A stretch of 64,000 nucleotides of DNA, taken from positions 62,001 through 126,000 of the forward strand of contig NZ_BDBU01000032.1 of NCBI RefSeq assembly GCF_001613145.1, written 5' to 3'. Shown here piece by piece: positions 8,575-17,336 of this stretch; positions within the stretch are counted from its first letter, which is position 1; each line of letters starts with the position of its first letter. Made by a program: the position numbers and the translations under genes. The DNA comes from Nocardia jejuensis NBRC 103114. Its GTDB lineage: Bacteria; Actinomycetota; Actinomycetes; Mycobacteriales; Mycobacteriaceae. A model generated the notes under the pieces. The model worked only from the letters and a program-made list of their open reading frames with translations. It was not told where the DNA came from and did not search any database.

Positions 8575-9845
8575 GGCATCGCGACACCAGTACCTCGACC
8601 GAGGCCGAATTGCGGTGGCGGCCCGCGCCTCTGGTGTTCATGCTGGCCGCGGTGTCGGGCCCGGCGCTGGTGCTGGCGATCGTGTTCGGGCAGTGGCAGC
8701 CGCTGGTCTTCGCCGCGCCCATGCTCGGTGTGCTCGCCAGTGCGCCGCTGCAGCAGTCCCGCACCCGCATCCAGGTGGACGGCGCGGGGGTGCAGCGCTG
8801 CTTCGAGACCGAGGAGGTGGTGCTGACCGCCGCCGCCTTCGTGGAGAGCGGGCACGCGCTGCTGCGACTGCACCCGGAATCCATCGGCGGCATGGAGTTG
8901 CGCGTGGAGGAGTCGGTCGACTCGGGCGCGGCCCCGGCCGGTCTGCGGCTGGCGCTGTCCGCGCCACGCTGGGGCCGCTATCTGGTGCCGATGCGGGTCA
9001 CCGCGCTGAGTCCGGCCGGCCTGTCGGTGGCCTCGGTGCAACTGCCCGCCGGTGAGGTCTACGTGTATCCCATCGCGGACCCGCAGCGAATGCGACTGCC
9101 GCGCACCGAACTTCCCGAACGCATGGGCACGCACCTGACCCGGCGGCACGGCCCCGGCGTCGAATACGCCGATATTCGCGCCTACACCCCCGGTGATCAG
9201 CTGCGCACCGTCAACTGGCCGGTGAGCGCGCAGCGCGGGCAGCTGTTCGTCACCGAGCGCTTCACCCACCGCGCGGCCGATGTGGTCGTCCTGGTGGACA
9301 CCTCGATGCAGGCTCCCGGCCCCGCCTCGGACTCGCTGGAGCTGTCCGTGCGCGGCGCGGCCCAGGTGGCCCAGTCCGCGCTGCAGGCGGGGGACCGCAC
9401 CGCCGTGGTCTGTCTCGGCCGCGAGCCGCGCTGGCTGCGACCCGACATCGGCCGCCGCCAGTTCTATCGGATCGTGGACAGCGTGCTCGGTGTCGGCGAT
9501 GAGCACATCGCGACCTCCGGCACGCTCGCTCCGCACGCCGCGGTGCCGATCGGAGCGATCGTGGTGGCCTTCTCGACCCTGCTCGACACGCAGTTCGCGT
9601 TGTCGCTCATCGATCTTCGCAAGCGCGGGCACGTGGTCGTGGTGGTGGACGTGCTGCGCGGCCCGCCCTTCCACGGCGGCCTGGATTCCACCCTGGCCCG
9701 CATGTGGCAGCTGGAGCGCACCTCGATGTATCGCGATATGGGCACCGTCGGGGTGGACATCGTCTCCTGGCCCGAGGGCACCCGGCTCGATCAGGTCATG
9801 CGCCTGATCCCCGAACACCGTCGCACCGTGCGGGTGCGCCGATGA
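8571..9845 (+). CDS. DUF58 protein, MoxR partner
   Basis: The 424-residue protein has two N-terminal membrane spans (about 20-55). A central DUF58 motif (RAYTPGDQLRTVNW) is followed by a VWA-like fold (VVVLVDTSMQ) that could bind a metal ion. DUF58 proteins are encoded next to moxR across bacteria and are taken to be adaptors or clients of the ATPase. The 4-bp overlaps with both neighbours indicate coupled translation. Confidence 0.9.
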   Translation: MRHRDTSTSTEAELRWRPAPLVFMLAAVSGPALVLAIVFGQWQPLVFAAPMLGVLASAPLQQSRTRIQVDGAGVQRCFETEEVVLTAAAFVESGHALLRLHPESIGGMELRVEESVDSGAAPAGLRLALSAPRWGRYLVPMRVTALSPAGLSVASVQLPAGEVYVYPIADPQRMRLPRTELPERMGTHLTRRHGPGVEYADIRAYTPGDQLRTVNWPVSAQRGQLFVTERFTHRAADVVVLVDTSMQAPGPASDSLELSVRGAAQVAQSALQAGDRTAVVCLGREPRWLRPDIGRRQFYRIVDSVLGVGDEHIATSGTLAPHAAVPIGAIVVAFSTLLDTQFALSLIDLRKRGHVVVVVDVLRGPPFHGGLDSTLARMWQLERTSMYRDMGTVGVDIVSWPEGTRLDQVMRLIPEHRRTVRVRR

Positions 9846-10306
9846 CCAGATTCCTCGCCGTCCTGTCCGGCCTGCTGCTCACGCTCGCGGTGGGTCTGGT
9901 GGAGCCCTTCGCGGCGGCCCCGGTGCTGGCGCTGGTCATCGCGGGCTGGCGCTGGCGGGTGGCCGCGGTCGGCGCGGCGCTGGTCGCGCTCGGGGTGCTC
10001 ACCTTCGCCGACACCGGTGCGTTGATCGCGGGCGCAACGGGTTTGGTGGCCACCACCTACCTGTTGAACACCGCCACGGTGCGTGCGCCGGTCGGCGTGG
10101 TTCCCACGACCATCCCGTCGGTGACCGGCGCCATCGTGTTCACGGTGGCGGCCGGTGCGGCTACCCTGCTGCCGACCGGTGTCGCGTGGCTGCCGATCGC
10201 CGCGCCTGTCGCGGTGATCCTGTTGTACGCCTTGCTCGTTCGAGGTCTGAGCACCGACCCTCGCGCCCGCGAGCCTGTCGCGGCGGAACCCGCGGCCTCG
10301 GACTGA
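9842..10306 (+). CDS. Small integral membrane protein ending the MoxR operon
   Basis: 154 residues with about four hydrophobic spans spread over residues 3-140, ending in an Ala/Glu-rich cytoplasmic tail. There are no recognised catalytic residues. The ATG overlaps the DUF58 stop by 4 bp, so it is surely co-translated. The stop codon lies inside the first copy of a 21-bp direct repeat. Confidence 0.82.
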   Translation: MTRFLAVLSGLLLTLAVGLVEPFAAAPVLALVIAGWRWRVAAVGAALVALGVLTFADTGALIAGATGLVATTYLLNTATVRAPVGVVPTTIPSVTGAIVFTVAAGAATLLPTGVAWLPIAAPVAVILLYALLVRGLSTDPRAREPVAAEPAASD

Positions 10307-10341
10307 GCGGCGGTCGACCAGGACTGAGCGGCGGTCGCCGA
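10300..10341 (+). repeat. 21-bp direct duplication spanning a stop codon
   Basis: GGACTGAGCGGCGGTCG occurs at 10300-10316 and again at 10321-10337. With the following bases (ACCA versus CCGA) it forms two 21-bp units. The first copy contains the TGA stop of the preceding membrane-protein gene, so the duplication is in its 3' trailer. Confidence 0.85.
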
Positions 10342-10400
10342 TTCCCCGTGCCCACGAAAAGCACTATCGGTGTCGCCGTCCGACCTGCTTCACTTTTCGC

Positions 10401-10946
10401 ATGAACGATGCACAGCTGATCACAACCTCGAAGCGGCTGTCGTATCACCTGCGGCACGCGCCGGAGAAGATCGGTCTCGAACCCGACGCGGCCGGTTGGG
10501 TGGAGGTCGCCGCGTTGCTGGCGGGGCTGGGCGGCGCCGGGCGGGCGGTCAGCCGGGCCGAGCTGGACGAAGTGGTGGCACGAAACGACAAGCGCCGCTT
10601 CGAGTTCGACGAGTCGGGAACCCGCATCCGGGCGAGCCAGGGGCATTCCATCGACGTGGAGCTCGACTATCCGCGCAGCACACCGCCGGATCTGCTGTTC
10701 CACGGGACGGTCGCCGCGGCGCTGCCGAGCATTCGGATCGAGGGCCTGAAACCCATGCGCCGCCACGATGTTCATCTCTCGGCGCTGCACGATACGGCGG
10801 TGAGGGTCGGGTCCAGACGCGGCAAACCCGTGGTGCTGACGGTGGATTCGGCCGCCATGCAGCGCGACGGCTACGAATTCAGGGTCAGCACCAACGGGGT
10901 GTGGTTGGTTGCCGGGGTCCCGCCGGACTATCTGTCCGGGCTCTGA
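10401..10946 (+). CDS. kptA: RNA 2'-phosphotransferase (KptA/Tpt1)
   Basis: The 181-residue enzyme removes an internal 2'-phosphate from RNA, transferring it to NAD+ to give ADP-ribose 1'',2''-cyclic phosphate. In eukaryotes this finishes tRNA splicing. Bacterial substrates are unclear. The N-terminal winged domain has SYHLRHAP (Arg18-His19 of the catalytic tetrad), followed by RASQGHS and the ADP-ribosyltransferase-like LLFHGT and HVHLS motifs. Length matches the family. It is monocistronic. No strong Shine-Dalgarno precedes the ATG. Confidence 0.93.
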   Translation: MNDAQLITTSKRLSYHLRHAPEKIGLEPDAAGWVEVAALLAGLGGAGRAVSRAELDEVVARNDKRRFEFDESGTRIRASQGHSIDVELDYPRSTPPDLLFHGTVAAALPSIRIEGLKPMRRHDVHLSALHDTAVRVGSRRGKPVVLTVDSAAMQRDGYEFRVSTNGVWLVAGVPPDYLSGL

Positions 10947-11013
10947 GCGCTTCCGGGCAGGGAGCGCCGCGTGCGAGCGTGGAGCGGGTGCCCGATCCAG
11001 GTGGGCGCCGGAC

Positions 11014-11361
11014 CTACTGGAGCGCGGGTGGCATGTGGGTCGGCTTGATCCGCCCGGCATCGATGAGGACTCGGAACGCGGCGGCCTTGCGTCCGCATTC
11101 GGCCACCACGCACCGGCGGTGCTGCTGCATGGTCCGGTGCGCTTCCTGCACGCCCAGTGGTTCATCGGGCGCGACGTGGGACCATGCGGAGGGGGCGAGG
11201 CTCAGAACGGTGGATGCGGTGTGCTCGTTGCTGATTCGCTCGCGGATCCGGTCCACCGAAAGTCTGTCCGGATCGCGATGGGGGTGGTGCAGGCTCAGAA
11301 CCGTGACGGTCATGAGAGCCAGCATTACAAGGGTGGCCGTGAACACCTGCCAGGCGGCCAT
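11014..11361 (-). CDS. Small membrane-anchored hypothetical protein
   Basis: 115 residues. An N-terminal hydrophobic segment (about residues 4-22, FTATLVMLALMTVTVLSL) is followed by a soluble His/Arg-rich part containing two cysteines (CVVAEC). A strong ribosome site, GGAGAAGG, lies 7-8 nt before the ATG, the main reason for calling it a gene. It is divergent from the AraC regulator at 11535. The family is not recognised. It could be exported and anchored, or a non-cleaved secreted peptide. Confidence 0.62.
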   Translation of the reverse strand: MAAWQVFTATLVMLALMTVTVLSLHHPHRDPDRLSVDRIRERISNEHTASTVLSLAPSAWSHVAPDEPLGVQEAHRTMQQHRRCVVAECGRKAAAFRVLIDAGRIKPTHMPPALQ

Positions 11362-11534
11362 TGGTTCACCTTCTCCATGTCTATCGGGTGTAAGTTCGCT
11401 AGATATTCACTGTAAGTCTCGCGACGCTACTTCTTCCAGCGCGAGATGGGTCAGGAACAAGCGATTTTCGGCCTATTTCAGCAACTTACCTGCTGGTTCC
11501 GAGGTTTCGTACGCCGAAAGTTTGCGACCATTCA

Positions 11535-12572
11535 GTGGTGACCGACGGTCAGGCACAACTGCGCTCCATCACCAGTGCGGCACTGCTGGTCGAATTCGCC
11601 GCCGGACGCGGCCTCGAGACCCCTGCGCTCTTGCGCGACACCGGCATTCGGGACAGAGATCTGCTCGATTCGGCGGCCGAGATCACCCTCGGCCAAGAAT
11701 TGGCCCTGATGCGCAATGTCGTGGCCGGAGTGGGGGACGAACCCGGAATGGGCCTGATGGCCGGGTTGCTCTGTCATCCACCGAGTCTCGGCGTGCTCGG
11801 GTTCGCGCTGATGAGCTGCCCGACCGTGCGCGACGCGGTGGATCTGGCCCTGCGCTACGCCGATCTGTCGTTCACCGTGGCGCGGCACCACCTGGTGATG
11901 ACCGAGACGGAAGTGTCCATCGTGCGGGATGATTCGGGTATTCCACCGGAATTGCGCAGGTTCGCCGTGGAGCGCGACGTGGCCGCCATCTGGTCCATCC
12001 AGCAGGACGTCATGCCGATGCGCCCGCCCATCATCCGGGTCGCGGTCGCCTTCCCACCGCATCCGGTCTACGAGATGTTCGGTGCGATGCTGGGGGTCGA
12101 GGAGGTCGTGTTCGACGCCGCGTGCTCGGTGGTGACCGGCCCGTCGGGTCTGCAGTATCTGCAACTCCCGCAGGCGAACGCGGCCACGGCGCGCTTCTAC
12201 GAGCAGCAGTGCGCCGATCTCGTGCAGCGGCGCAGGAGCAGGCAGGGGATCAGCGGTCAGGTGCGGCAGCTGCTCATCTCCCGCGGCGGCATCACCGATC
12301 AGGCCGGGATCGCGGCCGAGCTCGATGTCAGCGTCCGCACCCTGCGCCGCCGGCTCGCGGATGAGGGCACCACGTTCCGCGAACTCACCACCGAGACCGT
12401 CGGATTGCTCGCAGAGGAACTGCTGGTGGCCGGAATGACGGTGGAACAGGCCGCAATTCGACTCGGCTACAGCAGCGTGTCGGCCTTCACGTCGGCGTTT
12501 CGCGCCTGGAAGGGACAGGCACCCGGACAATTCGCCCGCGAGAACCGTGGCCGGGTGTCCTCGAAGATCTGA
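11535..12572 (+). CDS. AraC-family regulator with arabinose-binding-type N-domain (OruR/ArgR-like)
   Basis: 345 residues. The N-terminal effector domain (about 15-200) is of the type found in OruR-like AraC proteins. The C-terminal double helix-turn-helix has LDVSVRTLRRRLADEGTTF as first recognition region and LGYSSVSAFTSAFRAWKG as second. The effector is unknown. It lies tail to tail with hsaF, separated by a bidirectional terminator, so control of the hsa genes is possible but not shown. The start may be GTG 11535 or GTG 11538. Confidence 0.87.
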   Translation: MVTDGQAQLRSITSAALLVEFAAGRGLETPALLRDTGIRDRDLLDSAAEITLGQELALMRNVVAGVGDEPGMGLMAGLLCHPPSLGVLGFALMSCPTVRDAVDLALRYADLSFTVARHHLVMTETEVSIVRDDSGIPPELRRFAVERDVAAIWSIQQDVMPMRPPIIRVAVAFPPHPVYEMFGAMLGVEEVVFDAACSVVTGPSGLQYLQLPQANAATARFYEQQCADLVQRRRSRQGISGQVRQLLISRGGITDQAGIAAELDVSVRTLRRRLADEGTTFRELTTETVGLLAEELLVAGMTVEQAAIRLGYSSVSAFTSAFRAWKGQAPGQFARENRGRVSSKI

Positions 12573-12610
12573 TACCGGCCGCGCCCGGACCGACGAGTCT
12601 CGTGAAAGCA

Positions 12611-12646
12611 AATGGGCCGCGACCGGTTTCCCGGTCGCGGCCCATT
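12611..12646. terminator. Bidirectional terminator between AraC gene and hsaF
   Basis: A perfect 16-bp stem (arm AATGGGCCGCGACCGG at 12611-12626, complement at 12631-12646) has a TTTC loop. It lies between two converging genes. There is no long T tract, as is common in actinobacteria. Confidence 0.88.
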
Positions 12647-12686
12647 CACTCGAAGGGCTCTACCCGTGCGCGCACAGCACGGTGAA

Positions 12687-13733
12687 TCAGGCGTTCGCCT
12701 TCTCCCGCTGCAGTTCCAGCGCGATATCGATGAGCTGGTCCTCCTGGCCGCCGACCAGCTTGCGCTTGCCCGCGCGCACCAGCATCTCCGCGGCGGAGAC
12801 GCCGTAGCGCTCGGCCTGACGCTCGGCATGGCGCAGGAACGAGGAGTAGACGCCCGCGTAACCCATCATCAGGGCCTGGCGGTCCAGCAGGCATTCGGAC
12901 GGCATGGCCGGTCGCACAACGTCTTCCGCGGCATCGGTGACGGCGAAGAAGTCCACGCCCGTCTTGATGCCCAGCTTGTCGCAGACGCCGATGAAGGCCT
13001 CGACCGGCAGGTTGCCCGCGCCCGCGCCGAAGCGCCGCGCCGAACCGTCGATCTGGGTGGCGCCCGCGCGCACCGCGTACACGGAGTTGGCCACGGCCAG
13101 GCCCAGGTTCTCGTGGCCGTGGAAACCGACCTGCGCGTCGCTGCCCAGTTCGGCGACCAGAGCGGACACCCGATCCGAGACCTGCTCCAGCACAAGCGCG
13201 CCGGCCGAGTCGACCACGTAGACGCACTGGCAGCCCGCGTCGGCCATGATGCGGGCCTGCTTGGCCAGCAGCTCCGGCGTGGTGCTGTGCGCCATCATCA
13301 GGAAGCCGACGGTCTCGAGGCCCAGATCCCGCGCGTAGCCGAAGTGCTGGATGGACACATCGGCCTCGGTGCAGTGCGTGGCGATGCGGCAGATGGACGC
13401 GCCGTTGTCCTGCGAGATCTTGATGTCCTCCTTGATGCCCACGCCCGGCAGCATCAGGAAGGCGATCTTGGCCTGCTTGGCGGTCTCGGCCGCGGCCTTG
13501 ATCAGTTCCTGCTCAGGGGTTTTGGAGAACCCGTAGTTGAACGAGGAGCCGGCCAGGCCGTCGCCGTGGGTCACCTCGATCACCGGCACGCCGGAGTTGT
13601 CCAGGGCGGCGACGATATCGCGCACCTCGGTGACGGTGAACTGGTGACGCTTGTGATGCGAGCCGTCACGCAGCGAGGTGTCGGTGACACGCACATCGAG
13701 TTCGCCCGAGAAGGGCGTCAGCACATTGTTCAT
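12687..13733 (-). CDS. hsaF: 4-hydroxy-2-oxovalerate/oxohexanoate aldolase HsaF
   Basis: The 348-residue DRE-TIM aldolase (DmpG family) has TSLRDGSHHKRHQ near the N-terminus carrying the catalytic Arg-Asp pair and a His. FHGHENLGLA and the DGSARRFGAGAGN region supply further metal and substrate contacts. In cholesterol breakdown it splits the hydroxy-keto acid made by HsaE into pyruvate and an aldehyde, which is channelled to HsaG. The AAGGAGA ribosome site overlaps the end of hsaG. It is last gene of hsaE-hsaG-hsaF, the same order as Rv3536c-Rv3534c. Confidence 0.95.
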   Translation of the reverse strand: MNNVLTPFSGELDVRVTDTSLRDGSHHKRHQFTVTEVRDIVAALDNSGVPVIEVTHGDGLAGSSFNYGFSKTPEQELIKAAAETAKQAKIAFLMLPGVGIKEDIKISQDNGASICRIATHCTEADVSIQHFGYARDLGLETVGFLMMAHSTTPELLAKQARIMADAGCQCVYVVDSAGALVLEQVSDRVSALVAELGSDAQVGFHGHENLGLAVANSVYAVRAGATQIDGSARRFGAGAGNLPVEAFIGVCDKLGIKTGVDFFAVTDAAEDVVRPAMPSECLLDRQALMMGYAGVYSSFLRHAERQAERYGVSAAEMLVRAGKRKLVGGQEDQLIDIALELQREKANA

Positions 13734-13745
13734 GGTCGAATCTCC

Positions 13746-14654
13746 TTACACCCGAGCCGAGATGATCTGATCGGCGATCACGTCACCCACGCGGGTGGCC
13801 GCGGCGGTCATGATGTCCAAGTTGCCGGCGTACGGCGGCAGGAAGTCGCCCGCACCCTCGACCTCGACGAAGATCGACACCTTCGCCAGGCCGCCGGACA
13901 CCAGCGACGGGTCGTCGAACTGCGGTTCGTTCAGCAGCCGGTAGCCGGGCACGTACTCCTGGATCGCCTTCTCCATCTCGTGGATCGAGGCCGTGATCGC
14001 GTCACGGTCGGCATCCTCGGGGATCGCGCAGAAGATGGTGTCGCGCATGATCATCGGCGGCTCGGCCGGATTCAGAATGATGATGGCCTTGCCGCGCTGC
14101 GCACCGCCGATCGTCTCCACGCCCGCGGAGGTGGTCTTGGTGAATTCGTCGATATTGGCGCGGGTTCCGGGTCCGGCCGAGACCGACGACACCGACGCCA
14201 CGATCTCGGCGTACGCCACCGGAACGACCCGCGACACTGCGGCTACCATCGGGATGGTCGCCTGACCACCACAGGTGATCATGTTGACGTTCGGTGCGTC
14301 CCGCAGCGAATCGAGGTTCACCGGCGGGATCACGGCCGGGCCGACGGCAGCGGGGGTGAGGTCAACGGCGCGGATTCCCGCCGCCTCGTACTTGGGTGCG
14401 TACGCGCGGTGCACGTACGCCGAGGTGGCCTCGAACAGCAGATCGGGCTTCTCATCCAGTGCCAGAAGCCAATCCGCGCCTTCGGCGGAGGTCTCCAGGC
14501 CCAGTCCGCGCGCCCGCTTGAGGCCCTCGGAATCGGGATCGATGCCGATCATCCAGCGCGGCTCGATCTTCTCCGAACGCAGCAGCTTGTACAGCAGATC
14601 GGTGCTGATATTGCCGGACCCGACGATCGCGGCGGTGACTTTGCTTGCAGTCAC
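13746..14654 (-). CDS. hsaG: Acylating aldehyde dehydrogenase HsaG
   Basis: The 302-residue DmpF-family enzyme oxidises the aldehyde released by HsaF to its CoA ester with NAD+. The Rossmann motif is GSGNISTD at 12-19 and the catalytic Cys128 is in MITCGGQATIP. It forms a channelling complex with HsaF, and the two genes are 12 bp apart. Start is GTG with AGGAGA just upstream. Confidence 0.95.
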   Translation of the reverse strand: MTASKVTAAIVGSGNISTDLLYKLLRSEKIEPRWMIGIDPDSEGLKRARGLGLETSAEGADWLLALDEKPDLLFEATSAYVHRAYAPKYEAAGIRAVDLTPAAVGPAVIPPVNLDSLRDAPNVNMITCGGQATIPMVAAVSRVVPVAYAEIVASVSSVSAGPGTRANIDEFTKTTSAGVETIGGAQRGKAIIILNPAEPPMIMRDTIFCAIPEDADRDAITASIHEMEKAIQEYVPGYRLLNEPQFDDPSLVSGGLAKVSIFVEVEGAGDFLPPYAGNLDIMTAAATRVGDVIADQIISARV

Positions 14655-14688
14655 GGCTTTCTCCTACTCGGTGAACTCGGTATCAGCG

Positions 14689-15474
14689 TCAGCTGAAACG
14701 CAGGCGGACGGAGCCGAGTCCGGTGAACTCGGCGGTGAAGTCGTCGCCCGGGCGGGCGTCGATGGCGCGGGTGCAGGAACCGGGCAGCACGATGTCGCCC
14801 TTCTTCAGGCGCACGCCGAACTGGGCGACCTTGCGCGCCAGCCACGCCACGCCGATGGTCGGATCGCCGAGCACCGCATCGCTGCGGCCCTCCGCGACGA
14901 CCTCGCCGTTACGCGTCAGCACCGCGTCGATCTTCTTGATATCCAGCTCGTTCGGGGCGACCCGTTCGGGGCCGAGCACCCAGCCCGCCGAGGAAGCGTT
15001 GTCGGCGATGGTGTCGCACAGACCGATCTTCCAGTCCTTGATGCGGGTGTCGATGAGCTCGATGGCCGGCGCGTAGGCGACGGTCGCGGCGAGCACATCC
15101 TCCTCGGTGCAGTCCTCGCCGGGCAGATCCGCGCCCAGGACGAAGCCGACCTCGACCTCGACCCGCGGGTACAGGAATGCCGAGGTGTCCACCGGGACGT
15201 TCTCGAACACCTCCATCTCGCCGAGCAGGTGCCCGTAGTCGGGTTCGTCGACGCCCATCATCTGCTGCATGGCCTTCGAGGACAGGCCCACCTTGTGCCC
15301 GATGATGCGGGATCCGGCCGCGACCCGCCGCCGGATATTGATCAGCTGGATCTCGTAGGCATCGACCACATCGATGCCCGGATGCCGTGCGACCAGCGGG
15401 TCGAGCGGAACGCGGTCCCGCTCTGCGAGGGCGAGCTCTTCCGCCAGTTCAGTCCGAAGCGCGTCGGTCAGCAC
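14689..15474 (-). CDS. hsaE: 2-hydroxypenta/hexadienoate hydratase HsaE
   Basis: The ~261-residue enzyme of the fumarylacetoacetate-hydrolase/MhpD fold adds water to the dienoate released by HsaD. Motifs are GHKVGLSSKAMQQ and the acidic VEVEVGFVL metal-binding region. Start choice: an in-frame ATG at 15489 has no ribosome site, while codons 2-3 of that reading are GAAGGA, placed right for a GTG start at 15474. I therefore prefer GTG 15474. It is first gene of hsaE-hsaG-hsaF and divergent from kstD across a shared KstR region. Confidence 0.92.
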   Translation of the reverse strand: MLTDALRTELAEELALAERDRVPLDPLVARHPGIDVVDAYEIQLINIRRRVAAGSRIIGHKVGLSSKAMQQMMGVDEPDYGHLLGEMEVFENVPVDTSAFLYPRVEVEVGFVLGADLPGEDCTEEDVLAATVAYAPAIELIDTRIKDWKIGLCDTIADNASSAGWVLGPERVAPNELDIKKIDAVLTRNGEVVAEGRSDAVLGDPTIGVAWLARKVAQFGVRLKKGDIVLPGSCTRAIDARPGDDFTAEFTGLGSVRLRFS

Positions 15475-15533
15475 GCTGATTCCTTCCATTGCGGGGGGAC
15501 GGCCGGTGGCCAGTCGGTTACGAGCCTAGAAAC

Positions 15534-15547
15534 TGAAACGAGTTTTT
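15534..15547 (-). promoter_or_regulatory. KstR-like operator upstream of hsaE (one mismatch)
   Basis: TGAAACGAGTTTTT matches TnnAACnnGTTnnA at every fixed position but the last. A -10-like TAGGCT follows on the minus strand at 15528-15523, so repressor binding would block the hsaEGF promoter. Confidence 0.75.
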
Positions 15548-15611
15548 GTGAAGAAGATCGCTTCAGCAGTCCCATCTGCCAGACCAACATAGACCAAACC
15601 AGGATTGATTC

Positions 15612-15625
15612 TATAACGTGTTCTA
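15612..15625 (+). promoter_or_regulatory. Perfect KstR operator overlapping the kstD promoter and start
   Basis: TATAACGTGTTCTA matches TnnAACnnGTTnnA exactly. A -10-like hexamer TAACGT (15614-15619) lies inside it, and the ATG of kstD is at 15627, one base after the site. No Shine-Dalgarno is present, so a leaderless mRNA is likely and the operator covers both the -10 element and the transcription start. Confidence 0.9.
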
Positions 15626-15626
15626 C

Positions 15627-17336
15627 ATGACTGATCGGGATTACGACGTGGTGGTGGTCGGCAGCGGTGCCGCCGGTATGACCGCCGCTCTCACCGCCGC
15701 CCACAACGGGCTGAAAGTGGTGCTCATCGAGAAGGCCGCGCACTTCGGCGGCTCGACCGCACGCTCCGGCGGTGGCGTCTGGATTCCCGGAAACAAGGCG
15801 CTGAAGGCGTCCGGGCGGCCCGACGACCGCGAAGAGGCTCGCACCTACCTGCACAGCATCATCGGCGATGTCGGTGTGCCCAAGGAGAAGATCGACACCT
15901 ACATCGACCGGGGCGCGGAGGCATTCGACTTCGTGCTGGACCACTCGCCGCTGAAGATGAAGTGGGTTCCGGGTTACTCCGACTACTACCCCGAAGCACC
16001 GGGCGGCAAGGCGGACGGCCGCTCGTGCGAGCCCAAGCCGTTCAACACCAAGAAGCTCGGCGCGGAGCGTGCCCATCTGGAGCCGCCGTACAGCAAGGCC
16101 CCGCTCGACGTGGTCATCCTGCAGGCCGACTACAAGAAGCTGAACCTGTTGCGCCGCCACCCGATCGGGTTCGTCACCGTGCTGCGCGTCGGCTCGCGCT
16201 GGGCGTGGGGCAAGGTCACCGGCAAGAAGCTGGTCGGCATGGGCCAGGCCATCATCGCCGGTATGCGCACGGGTCTGCTGGACGCGAATGTGCCTGTGCT
16301 GCTGAACACTCCGCTCAGCGGGCTGGTGATCGAGAACGGTGTGGTCACCGGCGTCGAGGCCGAGCAGAACGGCGAGACGGTCCGGTTCAACGCCAAATAC
16401 GGCGTGGTGCTGGCCGCGGGCGGTTTCGAGCACAACGCCGACATGCGGCACAAATACCAGCGTGAGCCCATCACCACCGAGTGGACGACGGGCGCCGCCG
16501 CCAACACCGGCGACGCCATTCGAGCGGGCATCGACGCGGGCGCGGCCATCGACTTCATGGAAGACGCGTGGTGGGGTCCGACGACGCTCAAGGGCGAGGG
16601 CAAGCCGTGGTTCGCCCTGGCCGAGCGCAACCTGCCCGGCTGCATCATCGTCAACCAGGACGGCAAGCGATTCGGTAATGAGTCCGCTCCTTACGTCGAG
16701 GCTGTGCACACCATGTACGGCGGCGAATACGGGCAGGGTGAAGGCCCCGGCGAGAACGTGCCGTCCTGGCTGGTTTTCGACCAGCGCTACCGGAGTCGCT
16801 ACATCTTCGCTGGTCTGCAGCCCGGACAGCGTTTTCCGTCCCGCTGGATGGAAAACGACAACATCGTCGTGGCTCCGACCCTGGCCGAACTCGCCGAGAA
16901 GCTGGGCGTCCCCGCGGACACCCTGGCGAGCACCGTCGAGCGGTTCAACGGCTTCGCCGAGACCGGCAAGGACGAGGACTTCAACCGCGGCGACAGCGCC
17001 TACGACCGCTACTACGGCGATCCGACCATCAAGCCGAATCCGTGCTTGAACAAGCTCGAGGTCGGGCCGTTCTACGGCGTGCGCATGGTGCCGGGCGACC
17101 TCGGCACCAAGGGCGGTCTGGTCACCGACGTCAACGGCCGCGTCCAGCGCGAGGACGGCACCGTGATCGAGGGTCTGTACGCGGCGGGCAACACCTCCTC
17201 GCCGGTCATGGGCCATACCTACGCCGGACCCGGCGCGACCATCGGACCCGCGATCACCTGGGGTTACCTGTCCGTTCTCGACATCGTGGCGCGGGCGAGG
17301 AACGGCGCGCCCGTCGTCGCCGACAGCAAGTCCTGA
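15627..17336 (+). CDS. kstD: 3-ketosteroid delta1-dehydrogenase
   Basis: The 569-residue flavoenzyme introduces the 1,2 double bond in ring A of 3-ketosteroids, needed with KshA for ring B opening. The N-terminal FAD motif is VVVVGSGAAGMTAAL. GGFEHN lies in mid-protein. The C-terminal GHTYAGPGATIGPA contains the Tyr-x-x-x-Gly that binds the 3-keto group in known structures. Start: the in-frame GTG at 15618 lies inside the KstR operator, so ATG 15627 is preferred, giving the N-terminus expected for the family. A 10-bp stem-loop at 17433-17460 follows a tandem repeat just after the stop. Confidence 0.96.
   Translation: MTDRDYDVVVVGSGAAGMTAALTAAHNGLKVVLIEKAAHFGGSTARSGGGVWIPGNKALKASGRPDDREEARTYLHSIIGDVGVPKEKIDTYIDRGAEAFDFVLDHSPLKMKWVPGYSDYYPEAPGGKADGRSCEPKPFNTKKLGAERAHLEPPYSKAPLDVVILQADYKKLNLLRRHPIGFVTVLRVGSRWAWGKVTGKKLVGMGQAIIAGMRTGLLDANVPVLLNTPLSGLVIENGVVTGVEAEQNGETVRFNAKYGVVLAAGGFEHNADMRHKYQREPITTEWTTGAAANTGDAIRAGIDAGAAIDFMEDAWWGPTTLKGEGKPWFALAERNLPGCIIVNQDGKRFGNESAPYVEAVHTMYGGEYGQGEGPGENVPSWLVFDQRYRSRYIFAGLQPGQRFPSRWMENDNIVVAPTLAELAEKLGVPADTLASTVERFNGFAETGKDEDFNRGDSAYDRYYGDPTIKPNPCLNKLEVGPFYGVRMVPGDLGTKGGLVTDVNGRVQREDGTVIEGLYAAGNTSSPVMGHTYAGPGATIGPAITWGYLSVLDIVARARNGAPVVADSKS

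Noticed and set aside
12612..14696. 694-residue plus-strand frame over hsaF and hsaG
   Set aside because: Antisense shadow of two well-supported genes; composition is Gly/Arg/His-rich and without similarity.
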